NCBI RefSeq assembly: GCF_018729255.1
Contig: NZ_CP076060.1
Span: 3,224,001 to 3,288,000, forward strand
Direction of reading: 5' to 3'
From: Cupriavidus sp. EM10
GTDB lineage: Bacteria > Pseudomonadota > Gammaproteobacteria > Burkholderiales > Burkholderiaceae
Length of the DNA: 64,000 bases
This document shows, in pieces, positions 24,891 to 35,735 of this stretch. The stretch's first letter is position 1. Each line of letters begins with the position of its first letter. The notes under the pieces were generated by a model. That model was not told the origin of the DNA and did not search any database. It was given only the letters and a program-made list of their open reading frames with translations. A program made the translations under genes and the position numbers.

Positions 24891-25485
24891 GAATGGGTGT
24901 CCTGCGCCGGCTGCCCCGTCACCAGGTCGGTGTCGGGCACGGCTTCCGCGGGCGGAAACGTGAAGCCAGCCATTTCAAGTTGCATGAGAACCATATTAGC
25001 AAGCTGCGCCACGGTCGGCTTGCCGGTTTCGATGATGAAGTCCGCCACTTCGCGGTAAAGGGGGTCGCGCTCGGCGTACAGCGCCTCCAGCCGGCCCTTC
25101 GGATCTTCGGTCTGCAGCAGCGGACGGTTGCGGTCATGGCGCGTGCGCAGCCACAGGTCGTGCGGACTGGCGCGCAGGTAGACCACGGTCCCGTTGGCCT
25201 TCAGCGCCTGCCGGTTGGCCTCGCGCAGCACGGCGCCGCCCCCGGTGGCCAGCACGATTCCGCTGCGGCCCGTCAGTTCGGCAATGACCTGGGCCTCGCG
25301 GTCGCGAAACCCGGCCTCGCCCTCGTGCTCGAAAATCACCGGTATCTTCACGCCGCAACGCGCTTCCAGCTCGTGGTCGGAGTCGAAGAAGGGTAGTCAA
25401 GGCGTCGGGCCACCGAGCGGCCGACGGTGGTCTTGCCGGCGCCCATCAGGCCAACAAAGAAGAGATTCGGGCGATTGGCTGTCAC
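24887..25485 (-). pseudogene. aroK: aroK, shikimate kinase, frameshifted by one base
   Basis: Shikimate kinase phosphorylates shikimate in aromatic amino acid synthesis. From a GTG at 25485 the first frame reads [20 protein letters not shown], containing Walker A, and continues to RRLDYP. The rest ([14 protein letters not shown], then GFRDRE and LATGGGAV) lies in another frame ending at 24887. Adding one base to the GGG run at 25391-25393 (plus strand) joins them into a normal 199-residue enzyme. The span of 599 nt is one short of 200 codons. A real lesion would cause aromatic auxotrophy unless another copy exists, so an assembly error is likely. Confidence 0.9.
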
Positions 25486-25620
25486 TGGACTGTCTTGCGC
25501 GAAATGGCTCGGGGCGTTGCCTCGCCGCCCGGGCCACCTCGCTGGCGTGATTCATACGCCATTGTGCATCATTGCGGTCCGGATCCGGGCTGGCCGTCGG
25601 TTCCGCCAACGATGCCGCGA

Positions 25621-25655
25621 AAAGGAAAAAGGCCGCGTCGGATACCGACGCGGCC
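25621..25655 (-). terminator. Terminator of the pilMNOPQ operon
   Basis: A perfect 11-bp stem GGCCGCGTCGG / CCGACGCGGCC (25631-25641 and 25645-25655) with a three-base loop, followed on the minus strand by TTTTTCCTTTT. It lies 44 bp after the pilQ stop. Confidence 0.88.
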
Positions 25656-25698
25656 TGCCAGTCTACTGCATCCGGGCCCCTGCTGCACCCGGACGGTG

Positions 25699-27846
25699 TT
25701 ATTTCAACGATACGCTGTCGTTCAGGATGCGCGGCGTCAGGAACACCAGCAGCTCGGTCCGGTTGTTGATCTTGGCGTTGTTCTTGAACAGGTTGCCCAG
25801 CACCGGGATGTCGCCCAGCCAGGGTACCTTGTTGACGTTGTTCGACTCGTCCTGGCTGTAGATACCGCCGATCACCACCGTGCCGCCGTTCTCCACCAGC
25901 ACCTGCGTCTGCACGTGCTTGGTATCGATGGCGAAGCCGTTGACCGTCTGGATACCCACACTATCCTTGTTGACGTCGACATCCAGCAGCACGTTGCCTT
26001 CCGGCGTGATCTGCGGCGTGACTTCCAGCTTCAGGTTCGCCTTGCGGAACTGCACCGACGTGGCGCCGCTCGACGTGGCCGACTGGTACGGCAGTTCGGT
26101 ACCCTGCTCGATCAGTGCCTTGATGTTGTTGGCCGTCACCACGCGCGGGCTGGAGATGATCTTGCCCTTGCCATCGGCTTCCAGCGCCGACAGTTCCAGG
26201 TCCAGGAAGCGCCCGGCGGCGGTGTTGAAGATACTGAAGGCCACCGACGCCGGGTTCGTGCCGTTGATGGCCGCCGCCGGCAGGCTCAGCGCGGGCGAGT
26301 TGTCCCACTTGGCATCCTGCGTGAACGGCGAAGCCACGTTCTGGTACGTGTTACCGATGGCACTGCCCGCACGCGGCAGGGCAAAGCCCAGCTTCACACC
26401 CAGGTTGCGGCTGAAGGTGTCGCTGGCCTCCACGATACGTGCCTCGATCACCACCTGGCGCACCGGGATATCGATCTTCTGCAGGAAGCCTTGCACTTCC
26501 TCCAGCTTCGAACCGATGTCCGACACGAACAGCTGGTTGGTACGCGGGTCCGCCGTCAGCGAGCCACGCTTCGACAGCATGCGCGTGACGCCGGTCGCAC
26601 CACCCGCGCCGCCAACCGCCGGTGCGGCACCGCCGCCGCCACCGGCACCACCGGTCACGGCCAGGCCCAGCAGCATGCGGCGAACGTCATCGGCACGCTG
26701 GTAGTTCAGCTGGAATACCTGGCTGCGGATCGGCTCAAGCTCGTTGATCTGCTGCTGCGCTTCCAGTTCGAGCTTTTCCTTGGTGGCCAGCTCGGCCTTG
26801 GGCGCTACCCACAGCACGTTGCCGTTGCGGCGCGACGCCAGGCCCTTGGAGTCGAGCACGATCTGCAGCGCCTGATCCCACGGCACATCCTTCAGGCGCA
26901 GCGTCAGGTTGCCCTGCACCGTGTCGCTCGTGATGATGTTCAGGTTCGTGAAGTCGGCAAAGACCTGCAGCAGCGACCGGATGTCGATGTTCTGGAAGTT
27001 CAGCGACAGGCGTTCGCCCCGGTAGCCCTGGCCGGAGATCAGCTTGTTCGGATCTTCCTTGACCTGGCGCACCTCCACCACGAACTGGTTGTCCGTCTGG
27101 TACGAGCTGTATTCCCAGTTGCCGCGCGGCTCGATCGTCAGGCGTGCGGCGCCGTTGGCGTCGGTGGCGCGCATGGCCTGCACCGGCGTGCCGAAGTCGG
27201 TCACGTCGAAGCGGCGGCGCAGGTCGACGGGCAGTCCGGTGCCAAGGAAGTCCACCACCAGGTTCTGGCCCTGCTGCTGGATGTTGACACCCGAATCGCG
27301 CGAAGACAGATCCACTACCACGCGGCCGGCACCATCGGTGCCACGGCGGAAGTCGATATTGCGGATCAGCGTCCGGTTCGCGGCCACGGGCTGCGTGGCC
27401 GATGCCGCCGGCGCGAACGTCGGCACCACCGCGGCAGCCGCCGCCTGTGCCACGTTGTCCATCAGCACCACGAACTGGTTGCCGCGCATTTCCGTGCGGT
27501 ACGTGGCATTGCGGGCCAGGTTCAGCACCACGCGGGTGCGGTCCCCGATCTGCATCACGTTGGCGCTCTTGAGCAGCTTGCCCGCGTACTCGTACTGCGC
27601 GCGGCCCTGCGCGAATCCCGTATCGAAGAAATCGATCGCGATCTTTGCCGGATTCTGCGTCGTGAAGTCCGCCGGCTTCTGCGAAAGCGGACCCTGCAGG
27701 TCGACCGTGAACACGGTCTGCTCGCCAACCACGTTGGCGTCCACCTGCTTGAGCTGGTTGTTCTGTGCCAGTGCGGCCGGAGAGGCCAGCACCAACGCCA
27801 TCGCTGAAGCGCCCGCAAGCGCCCTGACCCATCGTGCGGTGATCAT
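25699..27846 (-). CDS. pilQ: Type IV pilus secretin PilQ
   Basis: Outer-membrane secretin through which the type IV pilus passes. The 715 residues comprise a signal peptide ending ALAQ, tandem AMIN-type domains, a secretin/STN-like region (LSLNFQNIDIRSLLQVFADF), N-domain repeats, and the C-terminal secretin domain with VPWLGDIPVLGNLFKN. A Gly/Ala-rich loop lies near residues 410-430. A GGAGG site seven bases upstream supports ATG 27846. It overlaps pilP by four bases and ends the operon. Confidence 0.96.
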   Translation of the reverse strand: MITARWVRALAGASAMALVLASPAALAQNNQLKQVDANVVGEQTVFTVDLQGPLSQKPADFTTQNPAKIAIDFFDTGFAQGRAQYEYAGKLLKSANVMQIGDRTRVVLNLARNATYRTEMRGNQFVVLMDNVAQAAAAAVVPTFAPAASATQPVAANRTLIRNIDFRRGTDGAGRVVVDLSSRDSGVNIQQQGQNLVVDFLGTGLPVDLRRRFDVTDFGTPVQAMRATDANGAARLTIEPRGNWEYSSYQTDNQFVVEVRQVKEDPNKLISGQGYRGERLSLNFQNIDIRSLLQVFADFTNLNIITSDTVQGNLTLRLKDVPWDQALQIVLDSKGLASRRNGNVLWVAPKAELATKEKLELEAQQQINELEPIRSQVFQLNYQRADDVRRMLLGLAVTGGAGGGGGAAPAVGGAGGATGVTRMLSKRGSLTADPRTNQLFVSDIGSKLEEVQGFLQKIDIPVRQVVIEARIVEASDTFSRNLGVKLGFALPRAGSAIGNTYQNVASPFTQDAKWDNSPALSLPAAAINGTNPASVAFSIFNTAAGRFLDLELSALEADGKGKIISSPRVVTANNIKALIEQGTELPYQSATSSGATSVQFRKANLKLEVTPQITPEGNVLLDVDVNKDSVGIQTVNGFAIDTKHVQTQVLVENGGTVVIGGIYSQDESNNVNKVPWLGDIPVLGNLFKNNAKINNRTELLVFLTPRILNDSVSLK

Positions 27847-28382
27847 GCGGATGCCTCCAGCTTCAGGCTGGTCATTTTCTCTTTCCAATCTGAGACCCCT
27901 TCCCGAACCAATTCGCGCAACACGATCTCCTGATCGCTGATGCGGACCACCCGGCCATAGCTCTGGCCGAGATACTGACCCACCTTGACGTGGTGGATCT
28001 TGTTATCTACGCGTACGACACCGTAGGTCTCGCCGTTTTTCTTCAGCATGCCGAGCATCTTGAAGTTCTCCAGCGGATAGTCTTCAAGTGGCTCGTGTCG
28101 CCGTCCGGCCTCCGGCGACTCAGACATCGTCTTGTTCAGCTCGCCAATCTTGTTCTGCGCGAACGGCTCCGGCGACGTGCGCCCGCCGTACTCGCGTGGC
28201 GTGTACGACTTGACCTCGGGCAACGGTTCCGGCGGTGGCGCCTTGGCGGCGCGCGTCTGCGTCATCCATTGACGCAGGTCATCGTCATCGCTCTGGCCGC
28301 AGCCGGCCAGGGCCACCACCGCCAGCGCGGCGGCCGCAAGGGTATGCAGCGCGGCGGGTGGGCGTCGGGTCAGGCGGCTCAC
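27843..28382 (-). CDS. pilP: Type IV pilus lipoprotein PilP
   Basis: Inner-membrane lipoprotein that links the PilNO complex to PilQ. The 179 residues start with a signal peptide and lipobox ALAGC (Cys near 28), followed by acidic DDDD, a Pro-rich linker and a C-terminal beta domain with the family segment MLGMLKKNGETYGVVRV and VGQYLGQSYGRV. It overlaps both pilO and pilQ by four bases. Confidence 0.95.
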   Translation of the reverse strand: MSRLTRRPPAALHTLAAAALAVVALAGCGQSDDDDLRQWMTQTRAAKAPPPEPLPEVKSYTPREYGGRTSPEPFAQNKIGELNKTMSESPEAGRRHEPLEDYPLENFKMLGMLKKNGETYGVVRVDNKIHHVKVGQYLGQSYGRVVRISDQEIVLRELVREGVSDWKEKMTSLKLEASA

Positions 28383-29053
28383 TTGGCGCCTCCCTTCTTG
28401 TTCTTCGCGGCGGCGTCTGCGGCAGCCCGGCGCTGCGCGGCCTGCTCGTCCGGATCCAGTGCGCGATAGGCCATTGCCACGCCTTCCATCGACAGCGTGC
28501 CGTCCTTGGCGACCGACATGTTCAGGTTACGCATGGAAACGATCCGCGACAGGGCCGCCACGTCGGCATTGAACAGCGCGACGTCGTGATAGCGGCCCGT
28601 GACCTTCAGGTTGACCGGAATTTCGGCAAAGTACGGCTTGATGGCAGCCGCCTGCGGCTTGAACAGCTCGAACTGCAGGCCGCGCGCCACACCGGCGTGG
28701 TTGACATCCGCCAGCAGCGCATCCATTTCCGTGCTGTTCGGCAGCTGCCGCTCGGCCAGCGCCACGCGCTTTTCGACTTCGGCCTTCTGCTGGCGCAGCG
28801 CTTCGAGGTTGGCCACCTGCGCCACCTTCGACTTGAACTGCTGCTTGAGCTGCTCGTGTTCGGCGTGCTTGCGGTCGAGCTCGTCGCTCTTGTCGCTCCA
28901 GTAGAACTGCCAGCCGAGCACCAGCACGATCACCGCTGCCAGAATCGAGAACACCACGCGGGGCGCGGCCGGCCAGGTTTCGGGCTCGTTCAGGTTCAGA
29001 CCGCGGAACTGCGTGGTCAGGTCCTGCAGGGAGATATTGGAATTCAGCGCCAT
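28379..29053 (-). CDS. pilO: Type IV pilus alignment protein PilO
   Basis: Bitopic inner-membrane protein that pairs with PilN. The 224 residues have a short cytoplasmic N-terminus, one membrane segment near 34-52 (VFSILAAVIVLVLGW), a coiled coil from about 55 to 105 rich in Glu, Gln and Lys, and a ferredoxin-like periplasmic domain. The C-terminal 25 residues are Ala/Lys-rich, which is longer than I would expect. It overlaps pilP and lies 2 bp after pilN. Confidence 0.94.
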   Translation of the reverse strand: MALNSNISLQDLTTQFRGLNLNEPETWPAAPRVVFSILAAVIVLVLGWQFYWSDKSDELDRKHAEHEQLKQQFKSKVAQVANLEALRQQKAEVEKRVALAERQLPNSTEMDALLADVNHAGVARGLQFELFKPQAAAIKPYFAEIPVNLKVTGRYHDVALFNADVAALSRIVSMRNLNMSVAKDGTLSMEGVAMAYRALDPDEQAAQRRAAADAAAKNKKGGAK

Positions 29054-29055
29054 GA

Positions 29056-29703
29056 TCAGACCTTGCCTCCCGCCGGCTTGGCCGCGGCAGCCGATGCGCC
29101 GGACTTCTTCTTGTCGGCCTCGGGCTCCGGCGCGCGGTACGCGAAGCGCATCGAGAAGTCGAACAGCCGGCGCTGCTCACGCAGGTTGTTGGTCATCATG
29201 ATTGCCTTCGACTCCACCAGCTCGGCGTGGTCCAGCCATTGCACCTGGCTGATGTTGCGCAGCAGTTCCGACACGCGTTCGTTCGACTGCGCCACCCCGG
29301 AAATGACAAAGGCGTCGCCCGTCTGTTTGAGCGTGGTCAGGTACACGCCTTCCGGCACCTGGCGCACCAATTCTTCCAGCAACTGCACGGGCAGGTTGCG
29401 CTCGGCCTGCAGGCTCTCGATGGCGCGCTGGCGATCCAGCAGCGCCTCGATATCCTTCTTGAGCGTGATGACTTCCTTGATCTGCCCGTCCATGCGGGCG
29501 TTCTCGGTCGTCAACGTCTGATTGAGCTGGGTCATCTCATCGATTCGCGAATCGATGTAGAAGCCGCCGATCAGCACCACGAGCGCACCCGCGCCCGCCG
29601 CACCGCCCAGCATGCGGTAGACCTTCTTGCGCCGGGCCGCCTTGCGCGCCTCGTGATACGGCAGCAGGTTGACCGACGGAATGGTATTCGTCGTCGTGGA
29701 CAT
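29056..29703 (-). CDS. pilN: Type IV pilus alignment protein PilN
   Basis: Bitopic inner-membrane protein whose cytoplasmic tail binds PilM. The 215 residues begin with the conserved PilM-binding motif SVNLLPYHEARKAARRKK, then one membrane segment near 30-50, a coiled coil near 58-100, and a periplasmic domain. The C-terminus is charged and Ala-rich. It lies between pilM (18 bp) and pilO. Confidence 0.94.
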   Translation of the reverse strand: MSTTTNTIPSVNLLPYHEARKAARRKKVYRMLGGAAGAGALVVLIGGFYIDSRIDEMTQLNQTLTTENARMDGQIKEVITLKKDIEALLDRQRAIESLQAERNLPVQLLEELVRQVPEGVYLTTLKQTGDAFVISGVAQSNERVSELLRNISQVQWLDHAELVESKAIMMTNNLREQRRLFDFSMRFAYRAPEPEADKKKSGASAAAAKPAGGKV

Positions 29704-29721
29704 GCGAGCCCCCCAGGTGGC

Positions 29722-30837
29722 TTATTGGAGGCCGCGCAGCGCCAGTCCCGCACTGACGATGTAGGCAGGCAGGTCGCGCTGGAGATAGCGCTCGTTCACC
29801 TTGCCGGCGGTCGTCATGTTTGCGAAGGGATTGGCCAGCGTGGTCGTGATCTGCGTCTGTTGCTGGATCGCCGCCTGTACGCCAAGCAGCGACGCATGCC
29901 CGCCGGAAAGCAGGATCTCGTCGACACGGCCGAGGCTGGAGCTGGCAATGAAGTTGCCGATGGCCCCCTGCACCTCCATGGCCAGCGCCTCGAGCGACGG
30001 CTTGAGCAGCTGCCCGCGCCACGCCTCGGGAAGCGTGTTCTTGCGCTTCTTGATCTCGGCCTTGAGCGCGTCGAGCGTGAACATGCGTGCGGCGCTTTGC
30101 GTCAGCTGGTCGCCATAGCTGTTCAGCGGCTGCTCGTAGAGTTCCTTCCAGCCCTGGTAGAAGATGGCCTTGGAACGGCTGCCGCCCAGATGGACCACGG
30201 CCACCACGGGCAGGTCCTTGGCGTCGGTTTCGTTCAGGCCCGGCGGAACGCCGAGCATCTGCACGACCGAGCGCTGCACGGCGTACTCTTCCACGTCCAT
30301 CACCTGCGGCTTCAGGCCCGCCATCTCGGCAGCCGTCACACGCTCCTGGACACGATCACTGTTGGCGGCCGTGACGCGTACGCCGATGCCGCCTTCCGTT
30401 TCGCTGGGACCAATCACCGCGAAGTCGAAGTTCACCGCCTGGGATGGCGGATAGAGGCGGTGCGCCTCCGATTCGACCTGCGAATAGAGTTCGTCTTCGG
30501 ACAGGTTGTCCGGCAGACTGACCGTCTGGGATTCCGTCAGCATGGACGGCACGCCGAGGACTACGTCCTTGGTGCGGATGCCGGCCTTGCCAAGGGCGCG
30601 CTTGAGCGCGATCCCGACGGCTTCGATGTTGACCACGTTGCCATCGGCAACGGCGTTGCGGTCCAGCAGTTCGCTGGCGCATTTCTCCAGCCGATAGTCG
30701 TTTTTGCCTGTCCCAACGGACAGCTCAACGACCTTGACGCTGGACGAACCAATATCCACGCCGACCGTAGTCCGGCGCAGAAGACCCGACAAGATGCCCC
30801 GTCGCAAGGTTGACCCCTGACATTTGAACTCGCCCAC
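29722..30837 (-). CDS. pilM: Type IV pilus assembly ATPase-like protein PilM
   Basis: Cytoplasmic actin/FtsA-like protein that binds PilN and couples the motor to the PilNOPQ alignment complex. The nucleotide-binding phosphate-1 segment TTVGVDIGSSSVKVVELS and the later ILLSGGHASLLGVQ are visible. The start is uncertain: the ATG at 30837 gives 371 residues, while a TTG ten codons later has an AGGGG stretch before it. It heads the pil operon and is divergent from mrcA. Confidence 0.93.
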   Translation of the reverse strand: MGEFKCQGSTLRRGILSGLLRRTTVGVDIGSSSVKVVELSVGTGKNDYRLEKCASELLDRNAVADGNVVNIEAVGIALKRALGKAGIRTKDVVLGVPSMLTESQTVSLPDNLSEDELYSQVESEAHRLYPPSQAVNFDFAVIGPSETEGGIGVRVTAANSDRVQERVTAAEMAGLKPQVMDVEEYAVQRSVVQMLGVPPGLNETDAKDLPVVAVVHLGGSRSKAIFYQGWKELYEQPLNSYGDQLTQSAARMFTLDALKAEIKKRKNTLPEAWRGQLLKPSLEALAMEVQGAIGNFIASSSLGRVDEILLSGGHASLLGVQAAIQQQTQITTTLANPFANMTTAGKVNERYLQRDLPAYIVSAGLALRGLQ

Positions 30838-31256
30838 GGCATGTCCGCTCTAATGGTGCGAGCCAGTTTCTTGGATGAAACGTTTGCTCTTTTATGTTCG
30901 TGGATTCTTACAAAATCCGGAGGCGCTGGCAATGTGCCGGTTTGACCACGCTTTCTTTTTCGGAAGGACCCCACGATTCCGTTGCCAAAATCCGACGGTC
31001 TGCAACCCCGCGATCGGGTGGCATCGTCCTGACACGATCGGTACCCGTCAGCTTTCGCGCATCGCCGCGACCCGCACCCCACCCTGAGGCATCGCCCGCC
31101 AGCCCGCATCGGCACTGCGTCCTGCAGCGCGTGACAGGCTGATCTCAACGGCATTACATCTTGTAACAGCGCGGTAGAGACTTTCGCGGCACTGCCCCGC
31201 CGGAGCCGTCAGGTACCGACGATATAATCCCGGGCACTCTTGTTAGGTAAACCCTT
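30838..31256. other. 419-bp divergent intergenic region between pilM and mrcA
   Basis: No convincing gene is seen. The stretch should hold the promoter of pilMNOPQ to the left and of mrcA to the right. The left 120 bp is AT-rich compared with its surroundings. Near the right end TATAAT at 31223-31228 is a good -10 candidate for mrcA, with a poor -35. Confidence 0.6.
31223..31228 (+). promoter_or_regulatory. Candidate -10 box for mrcA
   Basis: TATAAT, 28 bp before the mrcA ATG. The hexamer 17 bp upstream (around CCGGAG) does not resemble TTGACA. Confidence 0.45.
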
Positions 31257-33635
31257 ATGGCCACAGCACAACAGAAGCCGTCCCTTCCCGTCCGCCGTCC
31301 GTTGTGGGCGCGCATCACGTTCTGGGTACTCGGGCTGTTTGCTGCCGGCCTCGTCGCCGTGGCGCTGCTGGTGGGCTATGCCCTGGTCGTGGCGGCGCCG
31401 AACCTGCCGTCGCTGGACACCATCACCGACTACCGCCCGAAGATCCCGCTGCGCATCTACACCGCCGACAACGTGCTGATCGGCGAGTTTGGCGAAGAGC
31501 GCCGCAACTTCGTGCCGATCACCGAAATTCCCGACGTCATGAAGAAGGCCGTGCTGGCCATCGAGGACGACCGCTTCTACGAGCACGGCGGCGTGGATTT
31601 CGTGGGCGTGATGCGTGCCGGGCTGGCCAACCTGCGCGGCGGCCTGTCGCAGGGTGCGTCGACCATCACGATGCAGGTGGCGCGCAACTTCTTCCTGTCG
31701 AGCGAGAAGACCTATACGCGCAAGATCTACGAGATGCTGCTGGCGTACAAGATCGAGGCGAACCTGACCAAGGACCAGATCCTCGAGCTGTACATGAACC
31801 AGATCTACCTGGGCCAGCGCGCCTACGGCTTTGCCAGCGCCGCGCGAGTGTATTTCGGCAAGTCGATCAAGGACGTGACGCCGGCCGAGGCCGCCATGCT
31901 GGCCGGGCTGCCGAAGGCGCCGTCGGCCTACAACCCCGTGGTGAACCCGCGCCGCGCCAAGGTGCGCCAGGAGTACATCCTGCAGCGCATGCGCGACCTG
32001 CGCTACATCACGCCGGAGCAGTACGACCAGGCAGTGCGCGAGGAACTGAAGGTGCGCAGCGAGGGCAACGAGTTTTCCACGCACGCCGAGTACGTGGCCG
32101 AAATCGTGCGCCAGCTGATGTACGCGCAGTACCGCGAAGAGACCTACACGCGCGGCCTGACCGTCTACACCACGCTGAACAAGGCCGACCAGGACGCCGC
32201 CTACGAGTCCGTGCGCAGCGGCATCATGACCTACGAGCGCAAGCACGGCTATCGCGGTCCCGAGGCGTTCATCGACCTGCCGTCCGATGCGGCCGAGCGC
32301 GAGCAGGCCATCGACGATGCGCTGGTGGAGCATCCGGGCAGCGACGACCTGCGGTCCGCGGTGGTGACCAGCGTCACGCCGAAGCAGGTGAAGGCGACGC
32401 TGCTGTCGGGCGAGGTTGCCACCATCGAGGGCACGGCGCTGCGCTTCATCGCGCCGTCGCTGTCGGCGAATGCCCAGCCGAAGGTCAAGATCCGCCCGGG
32501 CGCGATCATCCGCGTGACGCAGGATTCGAAGGACAACACGTGGTCGGTGACGCAGCTGCCCGAAGTGGCCGCGGCGTTCATCTCGCTGAGCCCCGAGGAC
32601 GGCTCGATCCGTTCGATGGTGGGTGGCTTCGACTACAACCGGAACAAGTTCAACCACGTGACGCAGGCCTGGCGCCAGCCCGGCTCCAGCTTCAAGCCGT
32701 TCATCTATACAGCGGCGCTGGAAAAGGGCTTCTCGCCGGCCACGGTGATCAATGACGCCCCGCTGACGATCGGCCCGGACACCGGCGGCCAGGTCTGGGA
32801 ACCGAAGAACTACGACGGCAAGTTCGAAGGCCCGATGACCATGCGCCGGGCGCTGGCCAAGTCGAAGAACCTGGTGTCAGTGCGCATCCTGCGCGCGATC
32901 GGCACGCAGTACGCGCAGGACTACATCACGCGCTTCGGCTTCGAGGCCGACAAGCACCCGGCCTACCTGCCGATGGCACTCGGCGCCGGCAGCGTGACGC
33001 CGCTGCAGATGGCCGGCGCCTACTCGGTGTTCGCCAACGGCGGCTATCGCGTGAATCCCTACCTGATCCAGCGTGTGGAAGATTCGCGCGGCAAGGTCAT
33101 TTCCGAGACCCATCCGCAGAAGGCCGGCGAAGACGCCGTGCGCGTGCTGGATGCCCGCACCGCGTTCATCGCCGACAGCATGCTCCGCGAAGTGGTGCGC
33201 AGCGGTACGGCCAATCCGGCCAAGCAGCGCCTGGGCCGCAACGACCTGGCCGGCAAGACCGGTACCACCAACGATGCCGTGGACGCGTGGTTTGCCGGCT
33301 ACACGCCCAAGCTCGTGGCCATCGCCTGGATGGGTTACGACCAGCCCAAGAGTCTGGGCGTGCGCGAAACCGGTGGCGGCCTGGCGCTGCCGATCTGGGT
33401 GGGCTACATGGGCAAGGCGCTCAAGGGCGTGCCCGAGAGCCCGGATCGCCAGCCGCCCGAAGGCGTGGTCATGGCCGGCGGCGACTGGACGCTGGAAGAG
33501 AATGCGGCCGGTGCGGGCGTGGCGTCGGTGGGCCTGGGCGATCCGTGGCCGGGCAAGCCGGAGGAAAGCTCGCGCCCGCCGCAGGACACCGAGCAGGAAA
33601 AGAAGAAGATCCTGGAAATGTTCGGCGGCGCCTGA
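31257..33635 (+). CDS. mrcA: Penicillin-binding protein 1A, bifunctional transglycosylase/transpeptidase
   Basis: Class A PBP that polymerises and cross-links peptidoglycan in the periplasm. The 792 residues have one membrane anchor near 20-45, a glycosyltransferase domain with E103 in AIEDDRFYEHGG and a second motif GASTITMQVARN, an OB-like insert, and a transpeptidase domain with S477-S-F-K480, SKN and KTGTT. The C-terminal 50 residues are Pro/Glu-rich. It is divergent from pilM, as in many beta- and gamma-proteobacteria, and has a terminator directly after it. Confidence 0.96.
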   Translation: MATAQQKPSLPVRRPLWARITFWVLGLFAAGLVAVALLVGYALVVAAPNLPSLDTITDYRPKIPLRIYTADNVLIGEFGEERRNFVPITEIPDVMKKAVLAIEDDRFYEHGGVDFVGVMRAGLANLRGGLSQGASTITMQVARNFFLSSEKTYTRKIYEMLLAYKIEANLTKDQILELYMNQIYLGQRAYGFASAARVYFGKSIKDVTPAEAAMLAGLPKAPSAYNPVVNPRRAKVRQEYILQRMRDLRYITPEQYDQAVREELKVRSEGNEFSTHAEYVAEIVRQLMYAQYREETYTRGLTVYTTLNKADQDAAYESVRSGIMTYERKHGYRGPEAFIDLPSDAAEREQAIDDALVEHPGSDDLRSAVVTSVTPKQVKATLLSGEVATIEGTALRFIAPSLSANAQPKVKIRPGAIIRVTQDSKDNTWSVTQLPEVAAAFISLSPEDGSIRSMVGGFDYNRNKFNHVTQAWRQPGSSFKPFIYTAALEKGFSPATVINDAPLTIGPDTGGQVWEPKNYDGKFEGPMTMRRALAKSKNLVSVRILRAIGTQYAQDYITRFGFEADKHPAYLPMALGAGSVTPLQMAGAYSVFANGGYRVNPYLIQRVEDSRGKVISETHPQKAGEDAVRVLDARTAFIADSMLREVVRSGTANPAKQRLGRNDLAGKTGTTNDAVDAWFAGYTPKLVAIAWMGYDQPKSLGVRETGGGLALPIWVGYMGKALKGVPESPDRQPPEGVVMAGGDWTLEENAAGAGVASVGLGDPWPGKPEESSRPPQDTEQEKKKILEMFGGA

Positions 33636-33670
33636 CGGCCTTTCCGGCGGCCTTTGCCAGCCACAAAATA

Positions 33671-33697
33671 ACCGGCCCTGGTGGCCGGTTTTTCTTT
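33671..33697 (+). terminator. Terminator of mrcA
   Basis: ACCGGCC / GGCCGGT stem followed by TTTTTCTTT on the plus strand. The preceding A-rich run could also let it act for cyaY, which converges from the other side. Confidence 0.85.
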
Positions 33698-33719
33698 GCG
33701 TGCGCCGTTGCGCCTGTGC

Positions 33720-34054
33720 TTACTTCAGCGTCAACGTGGTGCCTGCCTGCAGGCTCATGTAGCCGGACAGTGCCGCATACAGCTCATTGCCGCTGCGCGT
33801 GTCCACCCACCGGGCGCCATCGTGGCGGAAATGGAAGCCGCCGGCCTTGGCGGCCACCCACAGTTCCTGCATCGGCGCCTGGCTGTTGACGATGATCTTG
33901 GAACCGTCCTCGAACTCCAGTTCCATCACATTGCCGGTACGGTTGATTTCCACGTCGGCGTCAGCGGCGTCGGCAGCCGCTTCGATATCGGCTTCCAGCT
34001 TGTCCAGGGCCGCGCCGGCCAGTGCCAGGAACTCGGTCTCGTTGAGGGGGGCAT
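33720..34054 (-). pseudogene. cyaY: cyaY, frataxin-like iron donor, frameshifted at its start
   Basis: CyaY binds iron and modulates Fe-S cluster assembly by IscS. The body is intact: VEINRTGNVMELEFEDGSK, then the core QAPMQELWVAAKAGGFHF and ARWVDTRSG. The ATG at 34054 reads MPPST in the wrong frame. One extra base in the G run at 34046-34051 (plus strand) gives MPPLNETEFLALAGAALDKL, the usual acidic helix 1, continuous with the body. The span of 335 nt is one short of 112 codons. It is divergent from lptM and converges on mrcA. Confidence 0.88.
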
Positions 34055-34186
34055 GCTACACTCCAAGGCCGCCGGCAGCCCGTTTCCACGGGCATTCGGA
34101 CCAGCCAATCAGATGGATGGAAAAAGGGAAAGCCGAGCGCTTTCCGCAGCCATCCGAAAGCCATCCAGACAATGAAGGACTCCCCG

Positions 34187-34451
34187 ATGCTGCGTCGTGG
34201 TGCGATTGTATCGGCCTTTGCCGCCCTGCTCGCGATGCCCCTTGCCGGGTGCGGCATTCGCGGCCCGCTCTATATGCCCCGGGTGCCTCCGGAACCGACC
34301 CCGCCGACCGTGGCCGATCCGGGCCTGGGCCAGCCGGGCGCCACCCCGCCCGCGGCACGTCCGATGGGCGAACCCGCCACATCCACGCCCGCCGTCGCCG
34401 AACCCGCGAAGAGCAGCTCCGCCCCTCCGCACGCTGAGTGCACGCCAGAAC

Positions 34452-34459
<8 letters not shown>
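34187..34459 (+). CDS. lptM: LptM (YifL)-type small lipoprotein
   Basis: A roughly 90-residue lipoprotein with lipobox PLAGC followed by the family signature GIRGPLYMP. In E. coli, LptM assists assembly of the LptD/E complex. The rest is Pro/Ala-rich and disordered. The start at 34187 (MLRRGAIVSA) is preceded by AAGGA; an in-frame ATG at 34172 has no ribosome site. Its end overlaps the lysA start by eight bases, so the two are coupled. Confidence 0.87.
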
Positions 34460-35714
<1,255 letters not shown>

Positions 35715-35735
35715 TCGCGCCAGTCCAGCCGAAAA

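Noticed and set aside
25397..25609. A separate small gene upstream of aroK
   Set aside because: This frame is a mix of out-of-frame aroK codons and leader; correcting one base in aroK accounts for the region.
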